NCBI GenBank assembly: GCA_034430595.1
Contig: DAOUEL010000078.1
Coordinates: 248,001 to 312,000 of the forward strand
Source of the DNA: E44-bin32 sp034430595
GTDB lineage: Bacteria > Chloroflexota > Anaerolineae > Anaerolineales > E44-bin32
Reading direction: 5' to 3'
Length of the DNA stretch: 64,000 bases
The notes beneath the pieces are model-generated. The model saw nothing but the letters and a program-made list of their open reading frames with translations. It made no database searches and was not told where the DNA came from. Positions 16,418-25,187 of this stretch are shown here, one piece after another. Position 1 is the stretch's first letter; every line of letters starts with the position of its first letter. Position numbers and translations under genes: made by a program.

Positions 16418-17251
16418 ATGCATAAACTTGCGACTGGTGTGTATTATGAATCCAGGTTCGCCGGCGTAGACGTAGGATTGGTCGTCAGCAAGGACGACCT
16501 TTTTCTCGTGGATTGCCCGCTGCGGTTCGAAGAGTCAAAGGAGTGGCTTAACACGGTGAGCGAGCGCGGCACCGTGCGGTACCTGGCATTGCTTGATGCT
16601 CACCCCGATCGAGTGCTGGGCTCGCGCGCCTTCGACGTACCCCTGCTGGCACATGATCATGCACTGGCAGAAATCCGGGAATGGTCGGATACCTTTAAAG
16701 GCAGTCAGCATCCGATCGGAGCCGAGTCAGACCGGTTGAAACGGGTAACCGGGATTCACCGCTCAGTCCCTGATTTGAGCTTCAATAAATCAGCCCGCAT
16801 CCACCTGGGCAACCTCGAAATCCAGCTGCAGCACCGCCCCGGACCGCAAATAGGTTCGATCTGGGTGGTGGTCCCGGCAGCCTCGGTCGTTTTCATCGGG
16901 GACTGCGTCACGCTCAGCGAGCCGCCTTATCTCGGTTCGGCTGACCTGGCAGCGTGGTATAACTGCCTGGATGTCCTGCGACAGGGAGCGATGAAATCCT
17001 ACACGCCGGTTTCAGCCTATGGAGGGCCGGTTGAGCGGGAAGACATCAATGCCTTTGCACGCTTCCTGCGCAAGGTCGAATCCCGACTTGAGAAACTGGA
17101 AGCCGATCGGCATCCAGAAGAAAACGTCGATCAATATGCAGCCGAATTGCTGGAGGACTTCCCCCATCCAACGGCGCGGACCGAGATGTACCAACTTAGA
17201 TTGCGGGCGGGACTGTTGGATTTGCTCGAACGGGTCAACTACGGTGATTGA
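16418..17251 (+). CDS. Metallo-beta-lactamase-fold protein with degenerate metal-binding motif
   Basis: 277 residues. The start LATGVYYESRFAGVDVGLVVSKDDLFLVDCPLR follows the first strands of the fold. The family's HxHxDH metal motif is replaced by Asp60-Ala-His62-Pro-Asp64-Arg65 (LLDAHPDRVLGSRAF), so only two of the four residues remain, and the later strand VVFIGDCVT keeps the Asp of motif 4. It probably binds one metal or none and may act as a non-hydrolytic binding protein. AGGAGCAG precedes ATG 16418. It sits 32 bases after the kinase and overlaps the asparaginase region, so the three genes may be one transcript; a sensory link to the kinase is speculation. Confidence 0.75.
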   Translation: MHKLATGVYYESRFAGVDVGLVVSKDDLFLVDCPLRFEESKEWLNTVSERGTVRYLALLDAHPDRVLGSRAFDVPLLAHDHALAEIREWSDTFKGSQHPIGAESDRLKRVTGIHRSVPDLSFNKSARIHLGNLEIQLQHRPGPQIGSIWVVVPAASVVFIGDCVTLSEPPYLGSADLAAWYNCLDVLRQGAMKSYTPVSAYGGPVEREDINAFARFLRKVESRLEKLEADRHPEENVDQYAAELLEDFPHPTARTEMYQLRLRAGLLDLLERVNYGD

Positions 17252-17253
17252 GA

Positions 17254-18369
17254 ATGAATAGCAGCCCCGGATCATCAACAATGCCGGACGGCGAGTCCCG
17301 ATCGACCGCAGCGCCACCGATGGTCGAGATCCTGCGCGCCGGATTGGTCGAATCCGCTCACCTGGTTTCTTTGGCGGTTGTCGACTCCTCCGGGAACCTG
17401 ATCGCGGCCTGGGGGGATCCAGGTCTGCGGACCTACATGCGTTCCTCGGCGAAACCCTTCCAGGCGATGCCTGCCATCGTTGAAGGTGCGATGGACGAGG
17501 CTGGTTTCACCGAAGCGGAAGTAGCGCTCATGTGTTCCTCGCATGCCGGAACGGACATGCACGCTGATCTCGCAGCAGGCATGCTGGCGAAGATCGGTAT
17601 GTCCGTTGCGGACCTGAAATGTGGAATTCACACCCCTTATGATCAGCACACCGCCGATTGGCTGACCCGGAGTGGAGCTGCTAATAGCGCTTTGCGCAAT
17701 AACTGCTCTGGCAAGCACAGCGGCATGCTGGCGCTGGCGAAGCACCTGGGAGCACCGCTCGAAACGTACCTTGACCCGAATCACCCGGTCCAGCAACTGA
17801 TCCTGGAAAACTTCGCGCGCGTAGCGGGCCTACCGATCGAGAGTATTCAAGTTGGCATCGATGGCTGTTCGGCGCCAAATTTCGCCGTCCCTCTCTACAA
17901 CGCGGCCCTGGCCTATGCGCGGTTGATGGAGCCAGGCGCACTCCCCGGGCCTGAAGCGATGGCTGCCCGGCGGGTGGTGGCAGCCATGACAGGTAATCCT
18001 GAGGTGGTCTCCGGTGATGGCCGTTTCGATACGGAGCTGATGCGAGCTTGTGATGGACGACTGCTCTCAAAGGGCGGGGCGGAGGGGTACCAGTGCATTG
18101 GCATCCCGGTCGGGCTCTTGGGCTCAGGAGGACCTGCGCTTGGATTAGCGCTGAAAGTCCTCGATGGTGACCTCGGGCACAGGGCGAGCGCGGCCGCCAG
18201 CCTGCAGGTCCTCGAGCAGCTCGGGGCTATTACACCAAGGCAGCGCAAGATGCTACCCCGCTTCGATGCCAGGGAATTGACTAACCTGGCAGGACTTCCC
18301 GTCGGTGAACTGAGAATCTCACCTGCTTTTGCACTTGAACGATCCAGCGATGGCAAACGGAACAACTGA
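17254..18369 (+). CDS. L-asparaginase II (Rhizobium etli type)
   Basis: 371 residues hydrolysing asparagine to aspartate and ammonia. This is the PF06089 family, unrelated to the classical amyloid-type EcAI/EcAII enzymes. Visible motifs are MRSSAKPFQ (Ser64, Ser65, Lys67, the SxxK-like active site), NNCSGKHSG (Cys151, Lys154) and GIDGCSAPNF (Cys205); the two Cys and the Lys match the zinc ligands known for the R. etli enzyme. No signal peptide, so cytoplasmic. ATG 17254 is two bases after the previous stop; an internal ATG at 17281 is also possible. The 3' end overlaps rsmG by 20 bases. Confidence 0.9.
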   Translation: MNSSPGSSTMPDGESRSTAAPPMVEILRAGLVESAHLVSLAVVDSSGNLIAAWGDPGLRTYMRSSAKPFQAMPAIVEGAMDEAGFTEAEVALMCSSHAGTDMHADLAAGMLAKIGMSVADLKCGIHTPYDQHTADWLTRSGAANSALRNNCSGKHSGMLALAKHLGAPLETYLDPNHPVQQLILENFARVAGLPIESIQVGIDGCSAPNFAVPLYNAALAYARLMEPGALPGPEAMAARRVVAAMTGNPEVVSGDGRFDTELMRACDGRLLSKGGAEGYQCIGIPVGLLGSGGPALGLALKVLDGDLGHRASAAASLQVLEQLGAITPRQRKMLPRFDARELTNLAGLPVGELRISPAFALERSSDGKRNN

Positions 18370-19075
18370 CCTGAAGCAGTTAGTTCAAGCGCTGGTCGGA
18401 ATCCAGCTCTCGCCGATGCAGCAGCAGGCGTTCGCGTGGTACGCTCAGGAGCTGCGACTCTGGAACGATAAAATAAACCTGACTGCGATTACCGAGCCCG
18501 AGCAGATCGAGGTAAAGCACTTCCTCGATTCGCTTTCCTGTCTGTTGGTGGATAAATTCCGCCCACCGGGAAGCGTCATCGATATCGGAACCGGTGCTGG
18601 ATTTCCGGGCCTGCCCTTGAAGATAATCTACCCTGGATTTCAACTAACGCTGGTTGAATCGATCGGGAAAAAGACCGATTTCTGCCAGCACATTATTGAG
18701 GGCCTGGCGCTTGATGGCGTGGAGATTCTCAGGGGAAGGGCTGAGGAATTGGGCCACCTCCCGGGGCAGCGTGGGCATTACGATTGGGCACTGGCTCGCT
18801 CTGTCGCCTCCCTGCCGACGCTGCTTGAGTACGTTGTCCCGTTCCTGAAATTGGAAGGGCGTGCAATTCTGCAGAAAGGGGAAGCCGGTCCAAGCGAAGT
18901 GCAGGGATCGGGAGCTGCGCTGAGACTCCTGGGAGCTGAAATTGAGACCTTAACCCCGGTTGAACTGCCACGCGTCCCCGAGACACGCCACCTGATCCTG
19001 GTCCATAAATGTGCTGCCACGCCGTCAAACTACCCGCGCCGCGTAGGAGTACCTTCACGACGGCCGCTCTCTTGA
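18350..19075 (+). CDS. rsmG: 16S rRNA (guanine-N7)-methyltransferase RsmG
   Basis: RsmG methylates N7 of the conserved G527 (E. coli numbering) of 16S rRNA. The 241-residue product has the family N-terminal helices (WYAQELRLWNDKINLTAITEPEQIEVKHFLDSL), SAM motif I VIDIGTGAGFPGLPL and the typical end NYPRRVGVPSRRPL. The start ATG 18350 lies inside the asparaginase gene, 20 bases before its stop, a strong sign of translational coupling. rsmG usually sits beside mnmG or parAB near the origin; here it faces recF, another gene often near the origin, with a 34-base gap. No clear terminator lies between them. Confidence 0.95.
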   Translation: MANGTTDLKQLVQALVGIQLSPMQQQAFAWYAQELRLWNDKINLTAITEPEQIEVKHFLDSLSCLLVDKFRPPGSVIDIGTGAGFPGLPLKIIYPGFQLTLVESIGKKTDFCQHIIEGLALDGVEILRGRAEELGHLPGQRGHYDWALARSVASLPTLLEYVVPFLKLEGRAILQKGEAGPSEVQGSGAALRLLGAEIETLTPVELPRVPETRHLILVHKCAATPSNYPRRVGVPSRRPLS

Positions 19076-19109
19076 GGCTTGATGCCTGGATCGATATTAT
19101 GAATCTCTC

Positions 19110-20333
19110 TCAGCCAGCTGAGTCGGCATCCTGCGGCTGAAAGGTCCCGGCCTCGATCCGCCAGATTGAGGCAGATTGACGAAAGGCCTCGCTGAACATG
19201 CTCAAATCGGAGGCAGTCAGCAGGACCTGCCTGACATCACCGATGCGGTTCAGCAGGTCATCCCGACGCTGCACATCCAGTTCGGCCAGCACTTCGTCCA
19301 GCAGCAGGATCGGCCAGTCACCAGTGCGATCCCGCAGCCAATTCACTTCGGCGAGTTTTACGCTCAACATCGCGGTGCGGTTCTGACCGCGCGACCCGTA
19401 TTGTCGCAAATCGATGCCGTTTGCCAGCAGGCGCAGATCGTCGCGATGGGGACCGATGACCGTCACACCGCGTCCGATTTCCTCCCGCCGCTGTATTCGC
19501 AAAGCTTGCTGCATGCCGAGGCGGATCTGTTCGCGTGAGATACCGGTCCGGTCGACGATCCCCTCCAGTGGCAGGCCTAACTGCCCATCCGCCGGTGCGG
19601 CTGGATCGAAGGCGGGTTGGTAGTCGAGCTGCAGGGATTCCCGGCTCTGGCTCAGCTCGTTATGAATATGTGCTGCCTGTTGGCTGAGCTCCCCGAGCGC
19701 CAACGCCCGCCCGCGAATCAAGATCGAACCATGCTCACAGAGCTGTTCATCCCAGAAATCCAGCTCCTCTGCGGCTGTCCGGCGCTCCTGCAGCTGCTTG
19801 AGCAGTGCATTGCGCTGGGTGAGCACCTTGCCGTATTCCGCTAATGCCTCGCCATAAGCTGGATCGGCCTGCGAGAGGCTTGCATCGAGAAACCGGCGTC
19901 TGTTGCCGGGCGAACCCTCGATGATTTCCATATCGCGCGGCAGGAACATGACCGCATTGAAGGAATGCGCCAGGTCCCGTACCCGGCGGTTGAGGCCGTT
20001 AATCAAGACCTCTTTTCGAAGCCGATCGTAGGAGTTTGAGCCGTTCCGCTCGATCGAAAGCCTGATTTCAATCCGCTGTATCCGACCATGAGCTTCGACC
20101 TCCGCTGCAAGCCGTGCGAAGGGTTGATCCTGCTCGAGCGAGAGGAAGTTAATCAGCTGCTTATCGCTGGTCGCGTAGAAAGGGCTGGCGCCGGTGAGGT
20201 AGAAGATCGCCTCCAGCAAGCTGGTCTTACCCTGTGCGTTCGCACCGACGAGGATCATCGCGCCGCCCGGGATTTCTGTCTCGAGCCGGATGAAATTACG
20301 GAAATTCGTGAGCGATAGATGCTTGAGGAGCAT
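19110..20333 (-). CDS. recF: DNA replication and repair protein RecF
   Basis: RecF is an SMC-like ATPase that helps load RecA at single-strand gaps with RecO and RecR. The 407-residue protein starts with LKHLSLTNFRNF, then Walker A GANAQGKTSLLEAIFYL (about 32-48), the RecF-specific RDMEIIEGSPGNRRRFLD, the signature region YGSRGQNRTAMLSVKLAEV and Walker B/D-loop ILLLDEVLAELD. The length is slightly above the usual 360-380. The ATG at 20333 follows an extended -10 (TGC-TACAAT, 20352-20344) by ten bases, so the leader is at most a few bases long. No dnaA, dnaN or gyrB is adjacent, so this is not an intact origin cluster. Confidence 0.95.
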   Translation of the reverse strand: MLLKHLSLTNFRNFIRLETEIPGGAMILVGANAQGKTSLLEAIFYLTGASPFYATSDKQLINFLSLEQDQPFARLAAEVEAHGRIQRIEIRLSIERNGSNSYDRLRKEVLINGLNRRVRDLAHSFNAVMFLPRDMEIIEGSPGNRRRFLDASLSQADPAYGEALAEYGKVLTQRNALLKQLQERRTAAEELDFWDEQLCEHGSILIRGRALALGELSQQAAHIHNELSQSRESLQLDYQPAFDPAAPADGQLGLPLEGIVDRTGISREQIRLGMQQALRIQRREEIGRGVTVIGPHRDDLRLLANGIDLRQYGSRGQNRTAMLSVKLAEVNWLRDRTGDWPILLLDEVLAELDVQRRDDLLNRIGDVRQVLLTASDLSMFSEAFRQSASIWRIEAGTFQPQDADSAG

Positions 20334-20343
20334 GGCGGCTGGG

Positions 20344-20373
20344 ATTGTAGCACACGCGTGAGTCCCGCGGGAC
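20344..20373 (-). promoter_or_regulatory. recF promoter: extended -10 with a palindrome just upstream
   Basis: On the minus strand TGC-TACAAT spans 20352-20344. A 12-base palindrome, GTCCCGCGGGAC (20362-20373), lies where the -35 would be and could be a regulator site. There is no recognisable -35 hexamer. Confidence 0.45.
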
Positions 20374-20442
20374 GTCCGGGATCAGGGCTAATACCCGTGA
20401 ATTATAGGGAGCATCTTTGTATGTCGTGCGGGGGATGGAATA

Positions 20443-20976
20443 TCAAGCTGCAGCCGGGGCGTTTTCCTGCTCGGGTTCAAGCCGCCAGATTTCGGTCGCC
20501 CGATCGATGTAGAGAATCCCGTCCAGATGATCGATCTCGTGTTGAAAAATTCGTGCCAGCCAGCCCTTCGCCTTCACTTTTACATTATTTCCGTGGCGGT
20601 CGAGCCCTTTGACCGTCACCTGTTCAGCGCGTTCGACCTCACCCATATAGCCAGGAAATGAGAGGCAGGCTTCGTTTCCAAGCACGGTCTCGCGTGAACT
20701 GCGCCTGATCTCTGGATTGACCAGTACGTACAGTTTAGGTGGCTTGGGGGGTGCTTCAGCGGTTTCCGGGTCTTCGCTTCCCTCAGCGTACTCGACGATG
20801 ATCACGCGCTGGCTGACATCCACCTGGGGTGCGGCCAGGCCGACTCCGGGGGCGGCATGCAAGGTCTCGATCATGTCGTCGATCAACTGCTGCAGTTCGG
20901 GCGTGAAAGCACGCACCTGGAGCGCATGCTTCCGCAAGGTTGGGTTGGGCGGGGTCACAATTTCACGTATTGCCAT
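20443..20976 (-). CDS. def: Peptide deformylase
   Basis: Removes the formyl group from the initiator methionine of new proteins. The 177-residue product has all three motifs: GVGLAAPQ (44-51), EACLS (102-106, metal ligand Cys104; the more common form is EGCLS) and QHEIDHLDG (metal ligands His146 and His150, catalytic Glu147). An insertion rich in Pro/Glu (about 66-80, EGSEDPETAEAPPKPP) lengthens the loop before the second motif, and the C-terminus ends in a short Pro/Ala tail. The start overlaps the end of the cNMP/PH gene by 14 bases, so the two are cotranscribed. No fmt gene is beside it. Confidence 0.95.
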   Translation of the reverse strand: MAIREIVTPPNPTLRKHALQVRAFTPELQQLIDDMIETLHAAPGVGLAAPQVDVSQRVIIVEYAEGSEDPETAEAPPKPPKLYVLVNPEIRRSSRETVLGNEACLSFPGYMGEVERAEQVTVKGLDRHGNNVKVKAKGWLARIFQHEIDHLDGILYIDRATEIWRLEPEQENAPAAA

Positions 20977-22630
20977 AGTCCTTCACCGGGTTCGACGAAT
21001 CCCCATCAGGATCCTGATTTGCGTATCGTTCATGATATATGTCGATTAATTCTACCATCTCGCTCTGGCGGCGTGTTCGCTCACGCTCAGCGCGAGTATG
21101 CAGCAATGTCTCCTGTGCATGGACGATATCCTGTTGGACTTGAACCGGGTCGAAGACACCCTCAAAGATGAACTGCGATGTCCCGACATTGGCGACCACA
21201 TCGCCGTAATTGAGCAGAATTCCGAGCAGGCCTTTGCGATCGACCTCGGTTCCGAGAATATTTTCGAGCGGCGCGACTTTACGCTCCTCCCGCCCAAGCG
21301 GTTTTTTGTAAATGTCGAGAATTTGCTGGTGCGAGATTTGATAGATGTCATTAGCCCAGTCGACGTAGCGGTAAAGCCACCAGAGACCAAAGATGCCCAA
21401 TGCAAGAGCGCTCAGGCCGATCATGGCCGGAATGCTAAGCAGGTTCACCAGACCGCCCAGCCGGGCGCCGATCAATCCGAAAGTGAATAGAACTGCCGCC
21501 GAGGGCAGCGCAATCACACGCAGCAGGACGGCCCAGTGCTTACGGTAGGTAATCACCCCGCCCGATTCAAATCGTACCTGGAAGCCCCAGTGATCGAGAC
21601 CAGCTTCGGAAGATGGCTCGCTCTCCTGCTCGGGAGCGGCCTTCAAGGATATTTCATCTTCCTCGCTAGGGCTGGTCTGCAAACGCTGCTGGAGCGCCTC
21701 GACCAGCGAGCTGCGATCGGCGTCATCCTTCATGGCCTGCATTCGGCGCCATAATTCCTCGATCTGGGCGGCAAGTACAGCTGGATGCCCTACGTTGCGG
21801 AAGGTGAGCTTCCCGGTGTATGTGCGGATAATGACATCTCCATATCCCAGCATGCGGGTGGTCATATCCGTGCTTACGGTTGCCGAGAGCACGGTGTGCA
21901 GCGGCGCCTCCCGGCGGCTGTCATAGATCCCCACAACCTTCTCGATCCAGACGGCCCGTCGATCGGTGACCAGGAAGTAGTCGTTGCGCCAGTCCATGAA
22001 CTGCCAGCCGGCGTATAGCAAGCCGGCCAGCCCTAAGCCGGCACCGACCCAGGTGACTAGACTTGCAGCGCTGCTCAAACCGTAAAACAGGAGCAGCAAG
22101 CTAACGGCTATAAGCAGGAGGGGAACCGTGAGGCGCTGGTAAAGAATGAAATTGTGCCGCCGGGCAAAGGCGTAGACGACCTCGCCTGGTCGAAGCCAGT
22201 CCAGCTGCTGACTGGCGGCCATGTGCTCGCCGGTTGCCAGAAATTGGAAAGGCCCCAGAACATCGGGATGGTCCTTCATAAAAGAAGAGAGCTCATCACG
22301 GTTCCAGCACAGGGTAGTTGTCGGTTCCTGTGCCCGGGCGGTGGATGTACGTGGCTGGCGGTAGACCATTTCCTGCGCCCCCAGCATATCAGGCGGGAAT
22401 CGGTCACCCAGGTCAAGACTTTCACCTTCGGGGCCGAAACGAGTGAGTGATACCCTGCCGCTGATGATCAGGTAGAGGCAGTCGGCTCGATCTCCCTGCT
22501 CAAAAAGCGTTTCACCTGCCGCGAAGTTCTGTTGTGGGAGCGCTGCAGCCAGTTCGAGCAGGATCTGCTCGTCGATCCCATGCAGGAAGGGAACCCTGCG
22601 CAGCAGGTCGAGAGTGCGTGAGCCAGCCAT
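20963..22630 (-). CDS. Cyclic-nucleotide-binding domain fused to two membrane-anchored bacterial PH domains
   Basis: 555 residues. Residues 10-130 are a cNMP-binding domain (FLHGIDEQILLELAAAL...GETLFEQGDRADCLYLIISGRVSL); its phosphate-binding cassette is poorly conserved, so ligand binding is uncertain. Two transmembrane helices (about 165-205) precede a bPH2/YdbS-like PH domain (FLVTDRRAVWIEKVVGIYDSRREAPLHTV...RMLGYGDVIIRT). A second pair of helices (about 375-430) precedes another PH domain (IYQISHQQILDIYKKPLGREERKVAPLENI...LNYGDVVANV). It probably senses or organises the inner membrane. The start codon is six bases after the -10 box TACAAT, so the mRNA is leaderless. Divergent from ftsK. 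Confidence 0.8.
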   Translation of the reverse strand: MAGSRTLDLLRRVPFLHGIDEQILLELAAALPQQNFAAGETLFEQGDRADCLYLIISGRVSLTRFGPEGESLDLGDRFPPDMLGAQEMVYRQPRTSTARAQEPTTTLCWNRDELSSFMKDHPDVLGPFQFLATGEHMAASQQLDWLRPGEVVYAFARRHNFILYQRLTVPLLLIAVSLLLLFYGLSSAASLVTWVGAGLGLAGLLYAGWQFMDWRNDYFLVTDRRAVWIEKVVGIYDSRREAPLHTVLSATVSTDMTTRMLGYGDVIIRTYTGKLTFRNVGHPAVLAAQIEELWRRMQAMKDDADRSSLVEALQQRLQTSPSEEDEISLKAAPEQESEPSSEAGLDHWGFQVRFESGGVITYRKHWAVLLRVIALPSAAVLFTFGLIGARLGGLVNLLSIPAMIGLSALALGIFGLWWLYRYVDWANDIYQISHQQILDIYKKPLGREERKVAPLENILGTEVDRKGLLGILLNYGDVVANVGTSQFIFEGVFDPVQVQQDIVHAQETLLHTRAERERTRRQSEMVELIDIYHERYANQDPDGDSSNPVKDYGNT

Positions 22631-22636
22631 GGATCG

Positions 22637-22679
22637 ATTGTAGCATGCACCAGGACCCTGCGCGGCGGTATGCTATAAT
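22637..22679. promoter_or_regulatory. Divergent promoters of the cNMP/PH gene and ftsK
   Basis: Minus strand: TGC-TACAAT (22645-22637), six bases before the ATG at 22630. Plus strand: TGC-TATAAT (22671-22679), serving ftsK. Both are extended -10 elements, neither has a usable -35, and they lie within 43 bases of each other, so the two polymerases should compete. Confidence 0.6.
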
Positions 22680-22699
22680 CGCCGCGCTTGGAGAGTTCT

Positions 22700-25009
22700 T
22701 TGACAAAATCATCCTCTTCTCGAAAGAAAAACCGGTCCAGCACGCGCGCTTCGCGCCGCAGAAAAAGCGCGCCCTCAAGCTCAGGCAAGGTCGCACCCGC
22801 CCTGAACTCCTGGCTTACACCTCAAAGGAAGAAAGATCTCATCGGGCTGCTCTTGATCGCGCTCGGTCTCTTTACGATCATCAGCATCTTCAGCACACGT
22901 CAGGGGCTGCTCGGGAGTGCCTGGTTAAACTTCCTGGGCTGGTTCTTCGGGTGGGGCCTGTACCTTGTGCCGCTGGCACTGCTGGGAATTGGCACGCGGC
23001 TTTTACTGCGCAATATGACCGAGCGCCTCCCCCGGCTGGAACCGGAACAGCTGCTGGGCATCGCGCTGCTGTTTATCCTGCTGCTGATCATCATGCACGC
23101 CCTGACCGGTGCTCGCACCCTTGATGATGCGCTGGCTGTGGCCGGCGACAACCGGGGCGGTGGTGCCCTGGGAGGTTTGCTGCTGGCCCTGATTTTGCGC
23201 GGGCTTGGCACGGGGGGGACTCTTGTGCTGCTAGCAGCCTGGGTGCTGATCAGCATTACCTTTACGTTCGGAATTTCGCTTCCCGAACTGCTTGATGCAG
23301 CCGGTCGGGGTTGGCGCTGGTTGGTGAGCCAGAGTGAAGCGCTCTGGCCTCGATCCGGATCCGAGCAGGTGGCGAGAACAGCGCCGCGCGAGCGGCCGGG
23401 GAACGTTGTCGCCCCTGACGTGCAGACGGCGAGCGTCGTGCAGGCAGCTCCAGTTGACCACAGCATACCCGCCGTGCAGGAGTTCGCCGAAGAGCAGGTT
23501 GAAGAAACACGCCCGGTTTGGACAAAACCGGTTCTCGAAGAAATTCTCGAGCCCGGAGCCAGCGGTAGGGCCGATGAAACCTTCGATCGTGAGCGGGCCA
23601 AGCTCATCGAAGAAACCCTGCAGGCCTTCGGCGCGCCGGCGCGCGTGGTCGAAATCAACCGCGGACCGGTGATCACCCAGTTCGGCGTCGAGCCAGATTT
23701 TGTCGAAGGTCGCGGCGGCCGGCGGACCAAGGTCAAGGTCAGCAAGATCTCGGCGTTGGCCGATGATCTAGCCCTCGCTCTTGCAGCCCCTTCGATTCGA
23801 ATCGAGGCGCCTGTACCGGGCAAGGGCTTCGTCGGGATCGAAGTCCCCAATACCGAGGTGTCCCTGGTTGCGCTGCGCGATGTGATGGAGTCGGAAAAGT
23901 TCCAGCGCATGCGCTCACGCCTGCGGCTGGCGCTGGGCAAGAACGTCTCCGGTGGTCCTGTAGCGGCCGATCTGGGAGCGATGCCGCATCTGCTCATCGC
24001 TGGGACGACGGGATCGGGGAAGTCGGTCTGTGTAAACGCAATCGTCTCATGCCTGCTGCTGCAGAACTCGCCGGAAGATTTGAAGTTCGTCATGGTCGAC
24101 CCGAAGCGGGTTGAGCTGACGACCTTCAACGGTATTCCGCACCTGCTCGCCCCGGTCGTGGTCGAATTGGAGCGGGTAGTGCCAGCACTGCAGTGGGTAT
24201 CGCGCGAGATGGATCGCCGCTACCATCTGTTTGCGAAGGAAGGCGTGCGCAACATCGATGATTTCAACCAGCGCTCACAGCACATCGGGCGCGCGCCGAT
24301 GCATTACATCGTGGTTGTAATTGACGAGCTGGCGGATCTGATGATGCTCGCCCCGGACGAGACCGAGCGCGTGATCACCCGCCTGGCCCAGCTGGCGCGC
24401 GCAACCGGCATCCACCTCGTAATCGCCACGCAGCGGCCTTCGGTCGACGTGGTCACGGGGTTGATCAAGGCAAATTTCCCCTCGCGCATTGCTTTCGCCG
24501 TGGCCTCTTCTGTCGACAGCCGGGTGATCCTCGATCAACCCGGTGCAGAGCGATTGCTCGGGCGGGGCGACATGCTCTTCCAGGCTCCCGATGCGCCGGC
24601 TCCGATCCGCATGCAGGGCGCGTACGTTTCCGAAGTGGAGCTGAGCCGTCTGGTGCGTTTCTGGGTTACGGCTGGATTAGGGGGCGAGGCAACCCAGCCT
24701 TCGCATACCCATATCGTGCAAGCCCCTCCCACGGGGATTCCGTTGAAGCAAGTGCCGCTCTGGGAAGAAGGCGCCGAGCCGGACGATGATCTCGACCCGG
24801 TCTTTGATGAAGCGGTGGAGATCGTGCGTGAAATGCGGCGGGCTTCGATCTCGCTCCTGCAGCGCCGGCTGAGAATTGGTTATACGCGCGCCGCCCGCCT
24901 GGTTGATCAGCTGGAGGAGCAGGGCATTATCGGCCCGGCGCAGAGCGGCTCGCAGCCGCGTGAGGTGATTGATTATGGGGATTTATCCGGCCCTGAATTC
25001 GAGGCTTGA
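22700..25009 (+). CDS. ftsK: FtsK/SpoIIIE DNA translocase
   Basis: Membrane-anchored ATPase that pumps chromosomal DNA through the closing septum. 769 residues from TTG 22700, with GGAGAG a few bases upstream; TTG 22688 is an in-frame alternative. A basic Ser/Arg-rich N-terminus precedes four transmembrane helices (about 45-190), a short Pro/Ala/Val linker (220-280), the alpha and beta motor domains with Walker A GTTGSGKS (435-442) and Walker B IVVVIDELADLMM, and a C-terminal winged-helix gamma domain (LLQRRLRIGYTRAARLVDQLEEQGIIG) that reads KOPS-type sites. The linker is short as in SpoIIIE, unlike E. coli FtsK. It is a single-gene unit divergent from the cNMP/PH gene. Confidence 0.95.
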   Translation: MTKSSSSRKKNRSSTRASRRRKSAPSSSGKVAPALNSWLTPQRKKDLIGLLLIALGLFTIISIFSTRQGLLGSAWLNFLGWFFGWGLYLVPLALLGIGTRLLLRNMTERLPRLEPEQLLGIALLFILLLIIMHALTGARTLDDALAVAGDNRGGGALGGLLLALILRGLGTGGTLVLLAAWVLISITFTFGISLPELLDAAGRGWRWLVSQSEALWPRSGSEQVARTAPRERPGNVVAPDVQTASVVQAAPVDHSIPAVQEFAEEQVEETRPVWTKPVLEEILEPGASGRADETFDRERAKLIEETLQAFGAPARVVEINRGPVITQFGVEPDFVEGRGGRRTKVKVSKISALADDLALALAAPSIRIEAPVPGKGFVGIEVPNTEVSLVALRDVMESEKFQRMRSRLRLALGKNVSGGPVAADLGAMPHLLIAGTTGSGKSVCVNAIVSCLLLQNSPEDLKFVMVDPKRVELTTFNGIPHLLAPVVVELERVVPALQWVSREMDRRYHLFAKEGVRNIDDFNQRSQHIGRAPMHYIVVVIDELADLMMLAPDETERVITRLAQLARATGIHLVIATQRPSVDVVTGLIKANFPSRIAFAVASSVDSRVILDQPGAERLLGRGDMLFQAPDAPAPIRMQGAYVSEVELSRLVRFWVTAGLGGEATQPSHTHIVQAPPTGIPLKQVPLWEEGAEPDDDLDPVFDEAVEIVREMRRASISLLQRRLRIGYTRAARLVDQLEEQGIIGPAQSGSQPREVIDYGDLSGPEFEA

Positions 25010-25039
25010 AAAGCAGTATTTGTACTAATTTGGTTCACA

Positions 25040-25187
25040 TTGCGCCCTGCAAGCTCTCGTGCTATGATTCGATAACTTCGAGAGACCAAATCAATTCCCA
25101 CCGCGCGTAAAGCGAGAAAGGGGTGATTTGGAGAAGAGACAAATCGTCGTCAAATCCCCGAAGACCAAATCTATGGAGGAGTAGAAC
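25040..25187 (+). promoter_or_regulatory. Promoter and structured 5' leader of the PnrA-type lipoprotein gene
   Basis: The promoter is TTGCGC (25040-25045), 17 bases, TATGAT (25063-25068), with TGC in front of the -10. The leader is about 110 bases. It contains CCAAATCA (25086-25093) able to pair with TGATTTGG (25124-25131), enclosing a small CGC-GTAAA-GCG hairpin. The same GATTTGG could instead pair with CCAAATC (25165-25171), which is four bases before the GGAGGAG ribosome-binding site (25175-25181). CAAATC occurs four times in the leader. Two exclusive pairings next to the ribosome-binding site suggest a switch; I do not see the conserved core of a purine riboswitch. Confidence 0.35.

Noticed and set aside
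19110..20333. Replication origin near recF and rsmG
   Set aside because: Neither dnaA, dnaN nor gyrB is present, and I saw no cluster of DnaA boxes in the short gaps.
22900..24129. Minus-strand frame of 409 codons inside ftsK
   Set aside because: Ser/Arg/Pro-rich shadow of a certain gene.
25086..25171. CAAATC repeats as a CRISPR-like or transposon repeat
   Set aside because: Only six bases long and irregularly spaced within a gene leader; interpreted as RNA pairing segments instead.
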